Shown here: positions 46,601 to 55,223 of the stretch, piece by piece
Layout of the letters: each line of letters begins with the position of its first letter
Numbering within the stretch: position 1 is the stretch's first letter
The notes under the pieces: model-generated
What the model was told of the DNA's origin: nothing
Seen by the model: the letters and a program-made list of their open reading frames with translations, nothing else
Databases searched by the model: none
Translations under genes and position numbers: made by a program
Assembly: GCA_963790045.1 (NCBI GenBank)
Contig: CAWBMS010000008.1
Coordinates: 310,001-374,000, forward strand
From: DATKMP01 sp963790045
GTDB taxonomy: Bacteria; Bacteroidota; Ignavibacteria; UBA10030
Direction: 5' to 3'
DNA length: 64,000 bases

Positions 46601-47321
46601 ATATTTGTCCATCTTCAACCGTCAACGTCGAAGTGACACCGATCCACCGTGGTTCGCCACCTTTAGTGTGAATCGGATATTCTGCATACTGGTTTTGCGT
46701 ATTGCTATGATACTGCCGCAAATATTTCCACTGCACAAGATGGCGGTATTCCGGAAGAACAAAGCGGAGAAAATTCATTTGCAATATTTCACCGCGTTCA
46801 TATCCGCCGAATCGTTCTGCCATCGGATTGATATCGATAATTTCCCCTTTGAGATTGACCGAATAAATTAAATCTGTTGTAGATAAAAAAAACTGATGGT
46901 ACCGCTGTTCTGCTTCCGATAACGCATGTTCTACAACCCGCCGTTGTTCTATGACCGTTTGTAAATTTTCGCGCTCAATGGTAAGCTGTTGTTCCTTTTT
47001 TTCCAACACCCAAAGCATATCCCGTAAATAACCGACCACCGAACCAACGAGAATACCAATTACTTGCAGTATGATTGTTTCATTCTTCCACCATGCTATG
47101 GCGTTATTGTAATGGAGAACGTTTGCGAGTAAGAGAAGAACGCCGGTAATCCCACCGCCGCGCCATCCCAACAACCATGCCGCAAGTAGAATGGGTAAAA
47201 ACGAAACTATTCCTGCAACATTACCGATACGAGCAACAATGAAAGGCATTGTTAGAAAATATCCAACGAGGATTCCTGTTAAGATCGTTATCTTCAAAAC
47301 CCATAATCGTGAACGTGCCAT
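43662..47321 (-). CDS. Large membrane hybrid histidine kinase with five PAS domains and a receiver
   Basis: Intact, 1219 residues. The N-terminus has about four hydrophobic helices (LWVLKITILTGILVGYFLTM, AGIVSFLPILLAAWLLGWRG, ETIILQVIGILVGSVVGYL) and a coiled coil. PAS domains follow (starting near RYHQFFLSTTDLIYSVNLKG, YRSLVENMHDVVFQTDAEFH, FLDKILNSLADPVFVKNKDH, IKSVNDAISITDLDNNILFV, EQSPVSVIITDVNGTIEYVN). HisKA (GTLASGIAHDLNNVLSPIMM), HATPase (NLCVNARDAM, GKGTGLGLSTVLALI) and a C-terminal receiver (Asp in VVITDMMMPIMDG) complete it. It lies 158 bases upstream of the HEAT-cheR-cheA run. Its input signal is unknown. Confidence 0.92.
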   Translation of the reverse strand: MARSRLWVLKITILTGILVGYFLTMPFIVARIGNVAGIVSFLPILLAAWLLGWRGGGITGVLLLLANVLHYNNAIAWWKNETIILQVIGILVGSVVGYLRDMLWVLEKKEQQLTIERENLQTVIEQRRVVEHALSEAEQRYHQFFLSTTDLIYSVNLKGEIIDINPMAERFGGYERGEILQMNFLRFVLPEYRHLVQWKYLRQYHSNTQNQYAEYPIHTKGGEPRWIGVTSTLTVEDGQICGFHAIARDMTDRITQEQRSQKNQEQLDRKVRDHTAELAKANHALQIEISERVWIEEALRESENKYRSLVENMHDVVFQTDAEFHWTFLNDAWAAITGFPLRDCMGKEILEYVSPQEHSRVQQWLRTVCQSKTGADPQNDVISEIDVEKAERLEFLLTIADGKMRWIEMRMQTHITDGNEFIGTNGIMRDITGIKLADEALRNSKEFLDKILNSLADPVFVKNKDHQWIRVNDEFCRFLGHQESELLGKSDFDFFPKEQAEVFWKRDEQAMQSKNEDVNEEYFTDAQGTTHTIVTKKTIYTDKQGQSFIVGIIRDITDQKLVEAHIKQLNSELETRVLQRTMELEQANQEMRHEIIERKKIEDQLKIFAHTIKSVNDAISITDLDNNILFVNQAFCQMYGYSFEELHKTNISRLWTKDESKIIPATLQGGWQGEVMNVCKDGTRIPINLSASSIKEENGQPIALVGIARDITEQKRIESELRKLSEAVEQSPVSVIITDVNGTIEYVNSKFCQSTGYEQKEVIGKNPRILKSGKTTKEEYAHLWDVITHGGAWSGELQNVRKNGELFWEFIHISPVKNSRNEITNFLAVEEDTTDRKKLEAQVRRSQRLEIVGTLASGIAHDLNNVLSPIMMAVQLLRMKMQDPKGLQILSTLESTANRGADIVKQVLSFARGVEGERVLVQPKHLLREVQEIVNETFPRSVKTEASIPKDLWPVLGDATQLHQVFMNLCVNARDAMLQGGTLTLHAENITLDERQAALHYDAKVGPYVVISIIDTGIGIPSEYLDKIFDPFFTTKEIGKGTGLGLSTVLALIKGHKGFISVYSEVGHGTHFKIYLPAAQPDTQEQQVLTPAVPHQGNGATILVVDDEIPIRDITTQVLESVGYKVLVAQDGKEALQQFEQNNQTIKVVITDMMMPIMDGASLISQLMKINSSIKIIAVSGLTNNENTPEIHLPNVQAFLTKPYTAEKLFWVLDAILYD

Positions 47322-47526
47322 AGTAGTTTTATGTTTCTTTCAAACGCTCATTCATCTTGAAACAGAATTATTCACTTTCGTACATCAAATTTTTTCAATC
47401 GATCAAAGTTATTGCTACTGGTGACGTAACTTACTTTATCGCATGTACCTGCGGTTCCGGTTTTTTGTTACACTTTGGTAATGTTCCAATTTCTACTTTC
47501 AGAACACACGCAAAGCATATCAGACG

Positions 47527-48000
47527 TCAATTATTCAGCACTTTTTCTAAATCTAACAGCGTTAAAAGACGGTCATCCAATTTTCCGACAGCCGTAATGT
47601 ATTCGGCATTCATGATACCGGATGTTAATGACGGCGGCGGTTCAGTAACGCTCTTCGGTATCCGCAGCACTTCACGAACGGCATCGACAACAAACCCCAC
47701 GGTTTTCCCGCTTAACTCCACTATAATAATCCGTGTGTTTTTATCTTTTTCTTTCGAAAGCATCCCAAGTCGTTTTCGTAAATCGACGATCGGAATAACT
47801 TTGCCGCGCAAGTTGACCACACCTTCTACATAATCCGGCGCATTGGGAACACGTGTCACTTCGATCATCCGATTAATTTCTTGAACTTTCAAAATATCAA
47901 CGCCGAATTCTTCCTCGCCAATTTTGAAACTCACAAGTTGAAGTAACTCATCTGATGCAGTGCCTTGCTCGTTTTTATTTGTTACTTTTGTTTCCGCCAT
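47527..48000 (-). CDS. cheW: Chemotaxis coupling protein CheW
   Basis: CheW couples CheA to chemoreceptors. The intact 157-residue product shows LLQLVSFKIGEEEFGVDILK, VQEINRMIEVTRVPNAPDYV, EGVVNLRGKVIPIVDLRKRL and GKTVGFVVDAVREVLRIPKS, all standard CheW motifs (NLRGxVIPIxDLR). GGAG stands before the ATG. It lies between a small Cys-rich protein and the large membrane kinase. Confidence 0.97.
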   Translation of the reverse strand: MAETKVTNKNEQGTASDELLQLVSFKIGEEEFGVDILKVQEINRMIEVTRVPNAPDYVEGVVNLRGKVIPIVDLRKRLGMLSKEKDKNTRIIIVELSGKTVGFVVDAVREVLRIPKSVTEPPPSLTSGIMNAEYITAVGKLDDRLLTLLDLEKVLNN

Positions 48001-48068
48001 AGCTTACTCCTAATTTCTTAAAAATTACTTATGATTTGTGCATCCGCAATCATGCTTTATGATGAACT

Positions 48069-48096
48069 AAGGTACCATTCGAACGCATGGTAACTT
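48069..48096. repeat. Inverted repeat in the spacer before cheW
   Basis: AAGGTACCAT and ATGGTAACTT form a 10-base-pair stem with one mismatch around an 8-base loop, 69 bases upstream of the cheW start. No T run follows on either strand. It may be an attenuator-like hairpin or an operator; the evidence is palindromy alone. Confidence 0.35.
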
Positions 48097-48122
48097 TTGG
48101 TGTTTCCCGCTTAACGCATAGA

Positions 48123-48335
48123 TTACGCTGCCGGACGAAATAAAGAAATTTGTGATAACCGTAACATATCTTCTTCGTTCATCACTTCTTCTTCTAACTC
48201 ATCTTCCAGCGTAAAATATCTGCAATCGTGATAATGCCCTGAGCCATAATCGACCCAGATGTGTCCGCATTCGGGGCATATTTCTGTGCCATCTTCTTTC
48301 ATGACATATTCTGAAGGTGTAAATATTTTTTGCAT
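48123..48335 (-). CDS. Small Cys/His-rich protein, possible zinc ribbon
   Basis: A 70-residue protein with MKEDGTEICPECGHIWVDYG, then SGHYHDCRYFTLEDELEEEV. CPECGH and HYHDC together give a plausible CxxCxH...HxxxC metal site of zinc-ribbon type. The C-terminus is acidic. The family is not recognised. It lies between cheW and another small Cys-rich gene (19-base gap), suggesting co-expression. DNA binding, redox and protein-binding roles are all open. Confidence 0.6.
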   Translation of the reverse strand: MQKIFTPSEYVMKEDGTEICPECGHIWVDYGSGHYHDCRYFTLEDELEEEVMNEEDMLRLSQISLFRPAA

Positions 48336-48353
48336 GGCTATCTCCTTCGGTTT

Positions 48354-48620
48354 TTATTTTAATTTCATCTTAAACACACTCGGTTCAAATGCCAGTGTTG
48401 TGCCACACTGCTCATTACAATGAGTGAACAACAGCAATCCAAATCGTTCACGGCCATCGAGCAGCCGTTTCATATTTCCTTGATATCCATTAAGGTGAAG
48501 TTCTTTATCGGATAAAAATTCATCAATGGTGTTCCAAACTTTTCCGCATAAGGGGCATTGTTTGAAAGCTGATGTTTGTTGAAGAACTACTTCCTGAACT
48601 TCTTTTGATATTGACTCCAT
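48354..48620 (-). CDS. Small protein with CPLCG and CNEQCG motifs
   Basis: An 88-residue protein from ATG 48620: MESISKEVQEVVLQQTSAFK, QCPLCGKVWNTIDEFLSDKE, LHLNGYQGNMKRLLDGRERF, GLLLFTHCNEQCGTTLAFEP. CxxCGxxW and CxxxCG are likely a zinc site; the pattern is reminiscent of small CPxCGxxW...CGTTLA proteins I have seen near chemosensory genes in environmental bacteria, a recollection I cannot verify here. A longer in-frame form reaching 48806 is rejected: the ATG at 48620 has AAAAGGA upstream and the added part is AT-rich and promoter-like. Confidence 0.6.
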   Translation of the reverse strand: MESISKEVQEVVLQQTSAFKQCPLCGKVWNTIDEFLSDKELHLNGYQGNMKRLLDGRERFGLLLFTHCNEQCGTTLAFEPSVFKMKLK

Positions 48621-48967
48621 ACCAAATCCTTTTCCAGATTTTTTTAACAACCATATATTTCCAAATGTCGTACCAGAAATAGGAACAGTGATATTTAAAT
48701 TATTTGCGTTTTTCGATGATAATCGAGATATAAAAATATTACGTATTGGAGATGAATGAATTTCGCTCCACGCCTGAACATTAATAGCCAGTTGGTTCCA
48801 TAACAACCAACATCTTAAAATTGAATTTGCTTTGAATAAGTTTAGGAAATTGATTTGTGAAGAACGATGAACAATGGTAGGATAGGATTTCTAGTAAAAT
48901 AGGATTCTATTGAGAAGAATCTTTGCCTATGGGTTATCTGCGCCCAAGGATGCTTGATAGCCGTTTT
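48621..48967. other. 347-base intergenic region
   Basis: An AT-rich spacer between the hybrid kinase stop and the CPLCG protein. It contains a minus-strand sigma-54-like sequence at 48660-48675 but no gene I can support; the in-frame extension of the downstream gene through it reads as non-conserved sequence. No strong hairpin was seen. Confidence 0.6.
48660..48675 (-). promoter_or_regulatory. Possible sigma-54-like promoter upstream of the CPLCG protein
   Basis: Minus-strand TGGTACGACATTTGGA has the -24 TGGTACG element and correct spacing, but TTGG in place of TTGC at -12, as in the site before the HEAT gene. It lies 40 bases upstream of the chosen ATG. It would place the small Cys-rich genes and cheW in the sigma-54 regulon if functional. 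Confidence 0.35.
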
Positions 48968-50889
48968 TTAGCGCAGTACTTCGTGAATAGTTTTTAAAAA
49001 ATCATTTGGATGAAATGGTTTTTGAATTGCATGAAGATTTTCTTGCTGCAAGAGTTGTGTAATCACTTTATCTGAAGTATAGCCGGAGCAAAAAACTGCT
49101 TTTATATCTTTATTGATTTCTTTCATTTCAATATATGCTTGTCCACCGTCTTTGCGAGGCATGATGAGATCGAGAATTACCAGTGAAATATCTTGTGCAT
49201 ATTGTTTGTAAAGATCAATCGCCTCTACCCCGTCCGATGCCGTCATGACACGGTAGCCGTATTCTTCTAATAATTCTTTCCCCAACTGCCGCATCGATTC
49301 TTCATCATCAACGAGAAGAATGAGTTCATTGTTTCCATGACGTCATGATTGATTCCGACGTTCGAAGATATGGGTTCAACAGCCGACTCGTATGCCGGCA
49401 AATAGATGGTAAAGGTTGTCCCTTTTCCAACTGTGCTTTCCACAGCAACACTCCCTCCGTGTTCCTTCACTGCAGTATAAACAATCGACAATCCCAGGCC
49501 GGTACCATGTCCTTTTTCTTTCGTCGTAAAGAAGGGATCAAAAATTCTGGGTAGCAATTCATCAGCGATTCCCGAACCCGTATCTTGTACAGACAGGGCA
49601 ACACAATATTGCGTGTGTCCTGTTACGACGTGAGCCGGCACCCCGACATTGACCTCAGCATTTTTGGCTTCAACCGTAAGCGTGCCGCCGGTCGGCATAG
49701 CATCACGTGCGTTGACACACAAATTTAACAACACTTGATAGAGCGCCCCGTGATCTCCCCGAACGGTACGTATCCCTTCGGCAATATGAAGTTGTAAATC
49801 AATAGACCGCGAGAATGTTTCTTTTATCAATGTCGCTATTTCTTGAATAAGAGAGCCGACATCCTGCAAATCATTTTCTTGTTTCTTGTGCCGTGAAAAC
49901 ATAAGTAGTTGATTCGTGACCTGCGCACCGCGTGTGGCAGATTTTTCTATCGTATCAACATAGCGCTGTATTTTGATCGGTTCGTTAAGGTGTTTTTTTA
50001 TTTGCGAGGCAAAGCCGATAATGTTGTTTAAAATATTGTTAAAATCATGAGCAACACCGCTCGCCAACGTCCCAACGATTTCCATCTTCTGCGCTTGCCG
50101 CAATTGTTCTTCCAACCTGCGACGATCGGTATCGTTAAATACATAACCGCGGATTTGTACAAGCTCATTGGCGGAATTAAATATGCCCGTAACATTCATT
50201 ACGACAAACAATAGCGCGTTATCTTTTCGCCGCATATTCAATTCATAATAAACAAGTTTCTTTGCCGAGGTCAACGTATATAAAAATTTCTGATACTCCT
50301 CGCTACTTGGAAAGAGCACGCTCAGATTATTCCTAAGCGCTTCTTCTATCGAAGAAAAACCATAGATCGTTGCAAATGCTGGATTACATTCCAAGATGCG
50401 TCCGTTCACCATGCTGCTAAAATCACCCGTCAGATCATCTTCAAAAAACTGCCGATAATTCTCTTCATTTTTTTTAAGGCGTTCTTCCATGCGTTTGCGC
50501 GAAGTAATATCTTCGCGAACACAGATATGATGTATGAGTTGTCCCTCCTCATCAAACATCGGCGCTATTTTGACATCTTCGTAATACAATTCGCCGGTTT
50601 TTTTTCTACTCACCAGTTCTCCGCGCCATTCTTTTCCCGCTAAAATAAACTCCATCATACTTTGATAGACAAGCGGGGCAACGCGTTCTGTCTGTAAAAA
50701 ATCAGGGCTTTTACCGACAACTTCTTCTTTCGTATATCCGGTCAGCATCGTAAAGCGAGGATTGGCGTACTCGATATTCCCTTGCGGTCCAAGAATTAAT
50801 ATCGCAATTGGACTTTGTTCGACCGATCTCGACAACTTGATAAGTATATCCCGATCGTCTAGTGCGTTTATTTCAGATACTTGTGCCAT
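48968..50889 (-). CDS. Cytoplasmic PAS hybrid histidine kinase with C-terminal receiver, one frameshift
   Basis: About 640 residues after repair. PAS1 (SRSVEQSPIAILILGPQGNI, EYANPRFTMLTGYTKEEVVG), PAS2 (ILECNPAFATIYGFSSIEEA), HisKA (GTLASGVAHDFNNILNNIIG), HATPase (NLCVNARDAMPTGGTL, DTGSGIADELLPRIFDPFFT, GHGTGLGLSIVYTAV) and a receiver (Asp in SLVILDLIMPRKDGG). One G appears missing near 49333-49338 (CATGACGTCATGG); restoring it joins the kinase to NNELILLVDDEESMRQLGKE. No membrane segment. It lies upstream of two small Cys-rich genes and cheW. Confidence 0.87.
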
Positions 50890-50925
50890 CACAATATCGT
50901 CGATTAGTTATAAGAATTATGAAAT

Positions 50926-52349
50926 TTATTTCGCATCAGTTTTGTAAAACCGTTGCTCCAATTTAATTCCGAGCTGGTCCATTTTATATCTGAGTTTTGC
51001 GCGGGTCACGCCCAGCACTTTCGCTGCTTGTACTTGATTGCCGGCTGTAAGATCGAGCGTTTTGAGAATCAGATCCTTCAATACTTCATTCATTTTCACA
51101 CCCGTCACAGGAACTTGCAATAAAAAATTGCCGGATGCAACCGGCTGCACGCGAGACGTCTTGGCTATTCCTCCGGGCAAAAACGAAAAATTATTAAGCG
51201 TTAATACTGGTGCATCGTTTAACAATACAACTCGTTCGATAACATTGCGAAGTTCACGTACATTGCCTTTCCATGGCTGTGATAGAAGCGCTTCCATAAC
51301 CTCTTTGGGGATTTGTGGAGTCGGCTTATTGAATTTTTTTGCAAACTCCTGAACAAAGGTAAGGACTAACGGTTCAATATCATCCGGGCGTTCACGAAGC
51401 GGCGGCACATGAAGCATTGCTACGTTAAGCCGATAAAACAAATCTTCACGGAAACGCCCAGCTTCAGTTTCTTTAACCAAGTCGCGGTTCGTTGCAGCGA
51501 TAACACGGACATCGATGGTCAGTTCGCGTGTACCGCCCAAGCGGTAGAATTTTTTTTCTTCCAAGACGCGCAGCAATTTTACCTGCATGTCGAACGACAA
51601 CTCGCCGATTTCGTCCAATAAGATCGTACCGCCGTTTGCTAACTCAAATTTCCCTTGTTTCATTTTTTCGATTGCACCGGTAAAGGCGCCGCGTTCATAA
51701 CCGAAGAATTCGCTCTCTGCTAAATCTTTCGGGATTGCAGCACAGTTAAACGCAATAAATGGTTTCTCGGCTCTGCTACTTTTTTGGTGAACGAACCGTG
51801 CAAGCAATTCTTTTCCCACACCGCTTTCACCTTCAATCAAAACCGTGGTGCTATCGCTATGCGCAAACCGTTCGGCAATTTCCAGGTACCATGCTCCAGT
51901 TGCGCGCTGTGTCCGATAAAGCCGCTCCGTGAGCGCTGTTCCTCTAACTCATCCTGCAACAAGCGAACCTTCGATTCCAACCGGACAAAATCCAGAGTCC
52001 GTTCGATCAACAGCAGCAAATGATTTACGTCAAACGGTTTTTCAATAAATTCCGCTGCACCTTCTTTCATCGCTGTTACCGCTAACGCAACATCGGAATG
52101 CGCCGTCATAATCAACACCGGCATTAGCCATCCGTCCGAACGCATTTGCTGCAACATCTCAATGCCGTTTTCCGAACCGATGTACACGTTAACGGTCACT
52201 ACATCCGGATTATTTGCACCAAGCGCGGTAAAAAGTTCCATGCGATTGGAGGCGGTCTCAACACTATACCCCATTTCCGAAAGCAGGTTTTTGACGGATA
52301 CGCGAATCGTTTGATCGTCATCCACAACAAGAATTCTACCTTTTGACAT
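50926..52349 (-). CDS. NtrC-family sigma-54 activator with atypical receiver, one frameshift
   Basis: The receiver-like N-terminus (KGRILVVDDDQTIRVSVKNL) has Asn at the phosphoacceptor position (PDVVTVNVYIGSENGIEML, about residue 54). The AAA+ domain has GESGVGKELLARFVHQKSSR (Walker A), the sigma-54-contacting GAFTGA in FGYERGAFTGAIEKMKQGKF, ILLDEIGEL (Walker B) and REDLFYRLNVAMLHVPPLRE. A Fis-type HTH ends it (GNQVQAAKVLGVTRAKLRYK). A base is missing near 51884-51897 (GGAGCATGGTACC); repair gives AWYLEIAERFAHSDSTTVLI. Length is ~474 residues. It is the likely activator of the flgB and fliL sigma-54 promoters and is adjacent to a PAS kinase, like FlrB/FlrC pairs. Confidence 0.88.
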
Positions 52350-52354
52350 AAGAC

Positions 52355-53989
52355 TTACCTTCCTACAAATTTATTTTGAATGGGTAGTTGCACACGGACA
52401 ATCGCGCCCGTGGACTGAGAATTGCACACACTCATAGAACCATGATGACGATCCAGAATATACTTGGACAACATCAATCCTAATCCGGTTCCGTCGGTTT
52501 TGGTTGTATGAAATGGTTCGAACAAATGATCTAAGACATCTTGAGCTACACCGGGACCGGAATCATGCACAGACACTTCAACACATCGCTGCGATGGATC
52601 AATAGACGATGGAACGACCTCCGACGTAATTTCAATACTGCCATTTTCCGGACAGGCATCGGCAGCATTTTGAATAATATTGAGCAACACTTGTTGAATC
52701 TGATTGGTATCGATAAATACGAATGGCAAGTTTGGCGCCAAATGTTTGTGCATAGAAATAGATTTATGACGAAGCACAAGTTTGAGGTACAACAATGCTT
52801 TTTCAATTAACGGATTCACTGAATCTTCATGAAACGATGGCGGTGCAACACGTGCAAGACCTAAAGTATCATCAATAACCTGTTGCACTCGATGAACGCC
52901 TTCCAATGCTGCTTGTACCGATTCAAGATCCGGAGAACCTTGTGGTAGATGACGATCTAAATATTGTAAGTTGAGCAAAATACCGGCGAGCGGATTTCGA
53001 ATTTCATGCGCGATACCTGCAGCGATATGCCCCATCGTCGACATTTTTTCTGATTGCAAAAGCTGCTCATGCATTTTTTTCTGCTCTGTTATATCACGTA
53101 CGAAAACAAGTGTGTGTAGTGCCTCATCCAATTCGTGCAATGGGCTTGCCGCAATATCTACCGCGATCAAATTTCCATTTTTTGCTTGAAGGATAACTTC
53201 TCCCACAAACGGGGGTTCCGTTTGATACAGGTCAGGATTGACCGTTTGCGTTGCAGCAAACGGTAAGGTGGATAACAGCAAAATTTCTTCTCGTTTCAAT
53301 CCTAATAATACCGCTCCCTGTTTGTTCGATTCGACAATGCGATGGGCTTTGTGATCTAAAACAAAAATAGCAATACCGGCGTTTTCAAATAATCCTCGCA
53401 CGCGAAGTTCCGAAACGGTTAGCTCTCGATTTTTACGCGCTAACGTTTCCGCATATTGTTGAAGCTCTTTCATTTTGTCTTCGAGTTTCTTTGTCACAAT
53501 GGTGTGATGCCGTTCAAGAAATGCTTGGTCATCAATAAGGGAAATTGGATCGTCGGGGGTTTCGGGAGAAAATCCATAACGTTTCCGTAACAATTCTGAG
53601 ATTGTTCCCACCAACGTATGCACACCATCGCTTTTCATTACATATTTATCAACGCCGATCACTCGTGCAAGTTCTTGATCTTCAGAATCGATATAATTTC
53701 CGGTGTAGATGATAAAGGGAACCCTGGGAAGCAATAAGTTGGAACGAACTTGTTTGCACAATTCAAGTCCATCCATTTTGGGCATCATCGCATCGGCAAT
53801 GATAAGATGAATTTGTTCATGCAGAAGCTTTTCTATGGCTTCCATTCCACTGTTTGATGGAACGACACGATACCCTTCTTCACCTAAAACTTCGGCAAGC
53901 AACTCGATATTTTCGGGGACATCATCTACCACTAAAATTGATGCAGTTGGCTTTGGTGGCATTGAGTCCCCAGCAAGTTCAAAATTCAT
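52355..53989 (-). CDS. Cytoplasmic receiver-PAS histidine kinase, partner of the NtrC-type activator
   Basis: Intact, 544 residues from ATG 53989 (GAGGAAAG upstream). N-terminal receiver (ASILVVDDVPENIELLAEVL, Asp in LIIADAMMPKMDGLEL), coiled linker, PAS (LRVRGLFENAGIAIFVLDHK), HisKA (MGHIAAGIAHEIRNPLAGIL) and HATPase (NIIQNAADACPENGSIEI, DSGPGVAQDVLDHLFEPFHT, TDGTGLGLMLSKYILDRHHG). It is followed within six bases by the sigma-54 activator, an arrangement like FlrB/FlrC or FleS/FleR, which suggests control of class III flagellar genes. No membrane helix, so it senses a cytoplasmic cue. Confidence 0.9.
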   Translation of the reverse strand: MNFELAGDSMPPKPTASILVVDDVPENIELLAEVLGEEGYRVVPSNSGMEAIEKLLHEQIHLIIADAMMPKMDGLELCKQVRSNLLLPRVPFIIYTGNYIDSEDQELARVIGVDKYVMKSDGVHTLVGTISELLRKRYGFSPETPDDPISLIDDQAFLERHHTIVTKKLEDKMKELQQYAETLARKNRELTVSELRVRGLFENAGIAIFVLDHKAHRIVESNKQGAVLLGLKREEILLLSTLPFAATQTVNPDLYQTEPPFVGEVILQAKNGNLIAVDIAASPLHELDEALHTLVFVRDITEQKKMHEQLLQSEKMSTMGHIAAGIAHEIRNPLAGILLNLQYLDRHLPQGSPDLESVQAALEGVHRVQQVIDDTLGLARVAPPSFHEDSVNPLIEKALLYLKLVLRHKSISMHKHLAPNLPFVFIDTNQIQQVLLNIIQNAADACPENGSIEITSEVVPSSIDPSQRCVEVSVHDSGPGVAQDVLDHLFEPFHTTKTDGTGLGLMLSKYILDRHHGSMSVCNSQSTGAIVRVQLPIQNKFVGR

Positions 53990-54131
53990 TATTCTTTCCT
54001 CGTCTTCATATTTGGTGACGACTAATCTTAGCCAAGTGTACAACATTAGACAAGAGAAAGCAATCGGTAACTTCGTGTATTATTATTCTACACGATATAG
54101 CGTATGCGAGTAATCCCTACAAAAACTTGCA

Positions 54132-54827
54132 TTAAACTTTCACGGGTAAATCTACAATGCCTTCTCGAATAGCATAAGTGACAAGACTTGCAGTATCATG
54201 AAGATTGGTTTTTTTTATGATGTTATTTCGGTGGGTATCAATAGTGCGGACACTGAGATGCAATAATACGGCAATTTGTTGATGCGATTTTCCGCGTGCA
54301 ATCAATCCTAAAATTTCGCATTCGCGTTTCGATAGCGGTCCTGCATATTCAGTGCGGCTTATTTTCCTTAACGGCCGGCGAATTTCTCCGACATAATTAT
54401 CCAAAAGAATTTTTGATATACGCGGACTGAAAAAAGCATCCCCTGCATACACAGCATCGATCGCTGCATACAATTCATCCGGCGATGTTGTCTTTAATAA
54501 ATACCCATGGGCCCCGCTGGCAAGGATTTTTTGCACATATTCATCGCTGTCATATCCTGAAAGGATGAGTATTTTTGTTTGCGGAGAGCGTGCGAGAATT
54601 TCACTCGTGGCTTTCAATCCATCTTTCACCGGCATATTGACATCCATTAATACGACATCCGGTTCTTTTGAGAATGTCAACGTCACCGCAGTCTGCCCGT
54701 CCGCAGCTTCAGCGACAACATCGAAATTTTTATTCAATGAAAGAAGAGAAACCAATCCACGCCGTACGATCGTGTGATCATCAGCCACAAGAACCTTAAT
54801 CGCGTGTTTGAGTTTTGTAAACGACAT
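54132..54827 (-). CDS. NarL/LuxR-family response regulator
   Basis: Intact, 231 residues. The receiver has IKVLVADDHTIVRRGLVSLL, Asp-62 in DVVLMDVNMPVKDGLKATSE and LILSGYDSDEYVQKILASGA. The C-terminal LuxR HTH reads GPLSKRECEILGLIARGKSH and QQIAVLLHLSVRTIDTHRNN IIKKTNL. No cognate kinase with a HisKA_3 domain is adjacent; neighbouring kinases are HisKA types. Position between the late filament genes and the sensor kinase suggests a regulator of motility. Its targets are unknown. Confidence 0.93.
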   Translation of the reverse strand: MSFTKLKHAIKVLVADDHTIVRRGLVSLLSLNKNFDVVAEAADGQTAVTLTFSKEPDVVLMDVNMPVKDGLKATSEILARSPQTKILILSGYDSDEYVQKILASGAHGYLLKTTSPDELYAAIDAVYAGDAFFSPRISKILLDNYVGEIRRPLRKISRTEYAGPLSKRECEILGLIARGKSHQQIAVLLHLSVRTIDTHRNNIIKKTNLHDTASLVTYAIREGIVDLPVKV

Positions 54828-54906
54828 AGAAAATATAAATTAAATCAGAGAAAATATACGAAATGGATATAACAATACAAAGGAAAAGATAAACACGACC
54901 GGGAAA

Positions 54907-55197
54907 TTATTGAATTTGAATAGAATTTTGAGAAAGGAAAAAATCTACTCGTACATCAAGCCGTTTATTGTTTGCTTCAAATACAAGATCATCAGAACGC
55001 AGAAAATCTTCCAACGACGATGCGGCAAAAGTATCGAATCGATGAAGGTAGACGGTATATTCCAATAGCGCACAATACACATCAAATGACACCACCAACG
55101 TTGATTGTGCACGTTGCTGCTGTTCTATCAATTCGCTCAGATTATTGATCTGGGCACAAAGCTCTACGCCTTTCGAAAGAATCGCGTCTTCTGACAT
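54907..55197 (-). CDS. Small helical protein of the late flagellar group, unknown
   Basis: A 96-residue protein (ILSKGVELCAQINNLSELIE, QQQRAQSTLVVSFDVYCALL, EYTVYLHRFDTFAASSLEDF) without a recognised family, membrane helix or signal peptide. It lies 26 bases downstream of the FlgM-like gene and ends the fliC-fliS-fliD-flaG group. Its helical character and size are compatible with an export chaperone or anti-sigma accessory factor, but no motif supports either. Confidence 0.55.
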   Translation of the reverse strand: MSEDAILSKGVELCAQINNLSELIEQQQRAQSTLVVSFDVYCALLEYTVYLHRFDTFAASSLEDFLRSDDLVFEANNKRLDVRVDFFLSQNSIQIQ

Positions 55198-55223
55198 GGT
55201 TCACACTCGTTCCAGATCCATGA

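Noticed and set aside
48621..48806. N-terminal extension of the CPLCG protein to 48806
   Set aside because: The extension is AT-rich and overlaps a promoter-like site, while the internal ATG at 48620 has a good ribosome-binding site.
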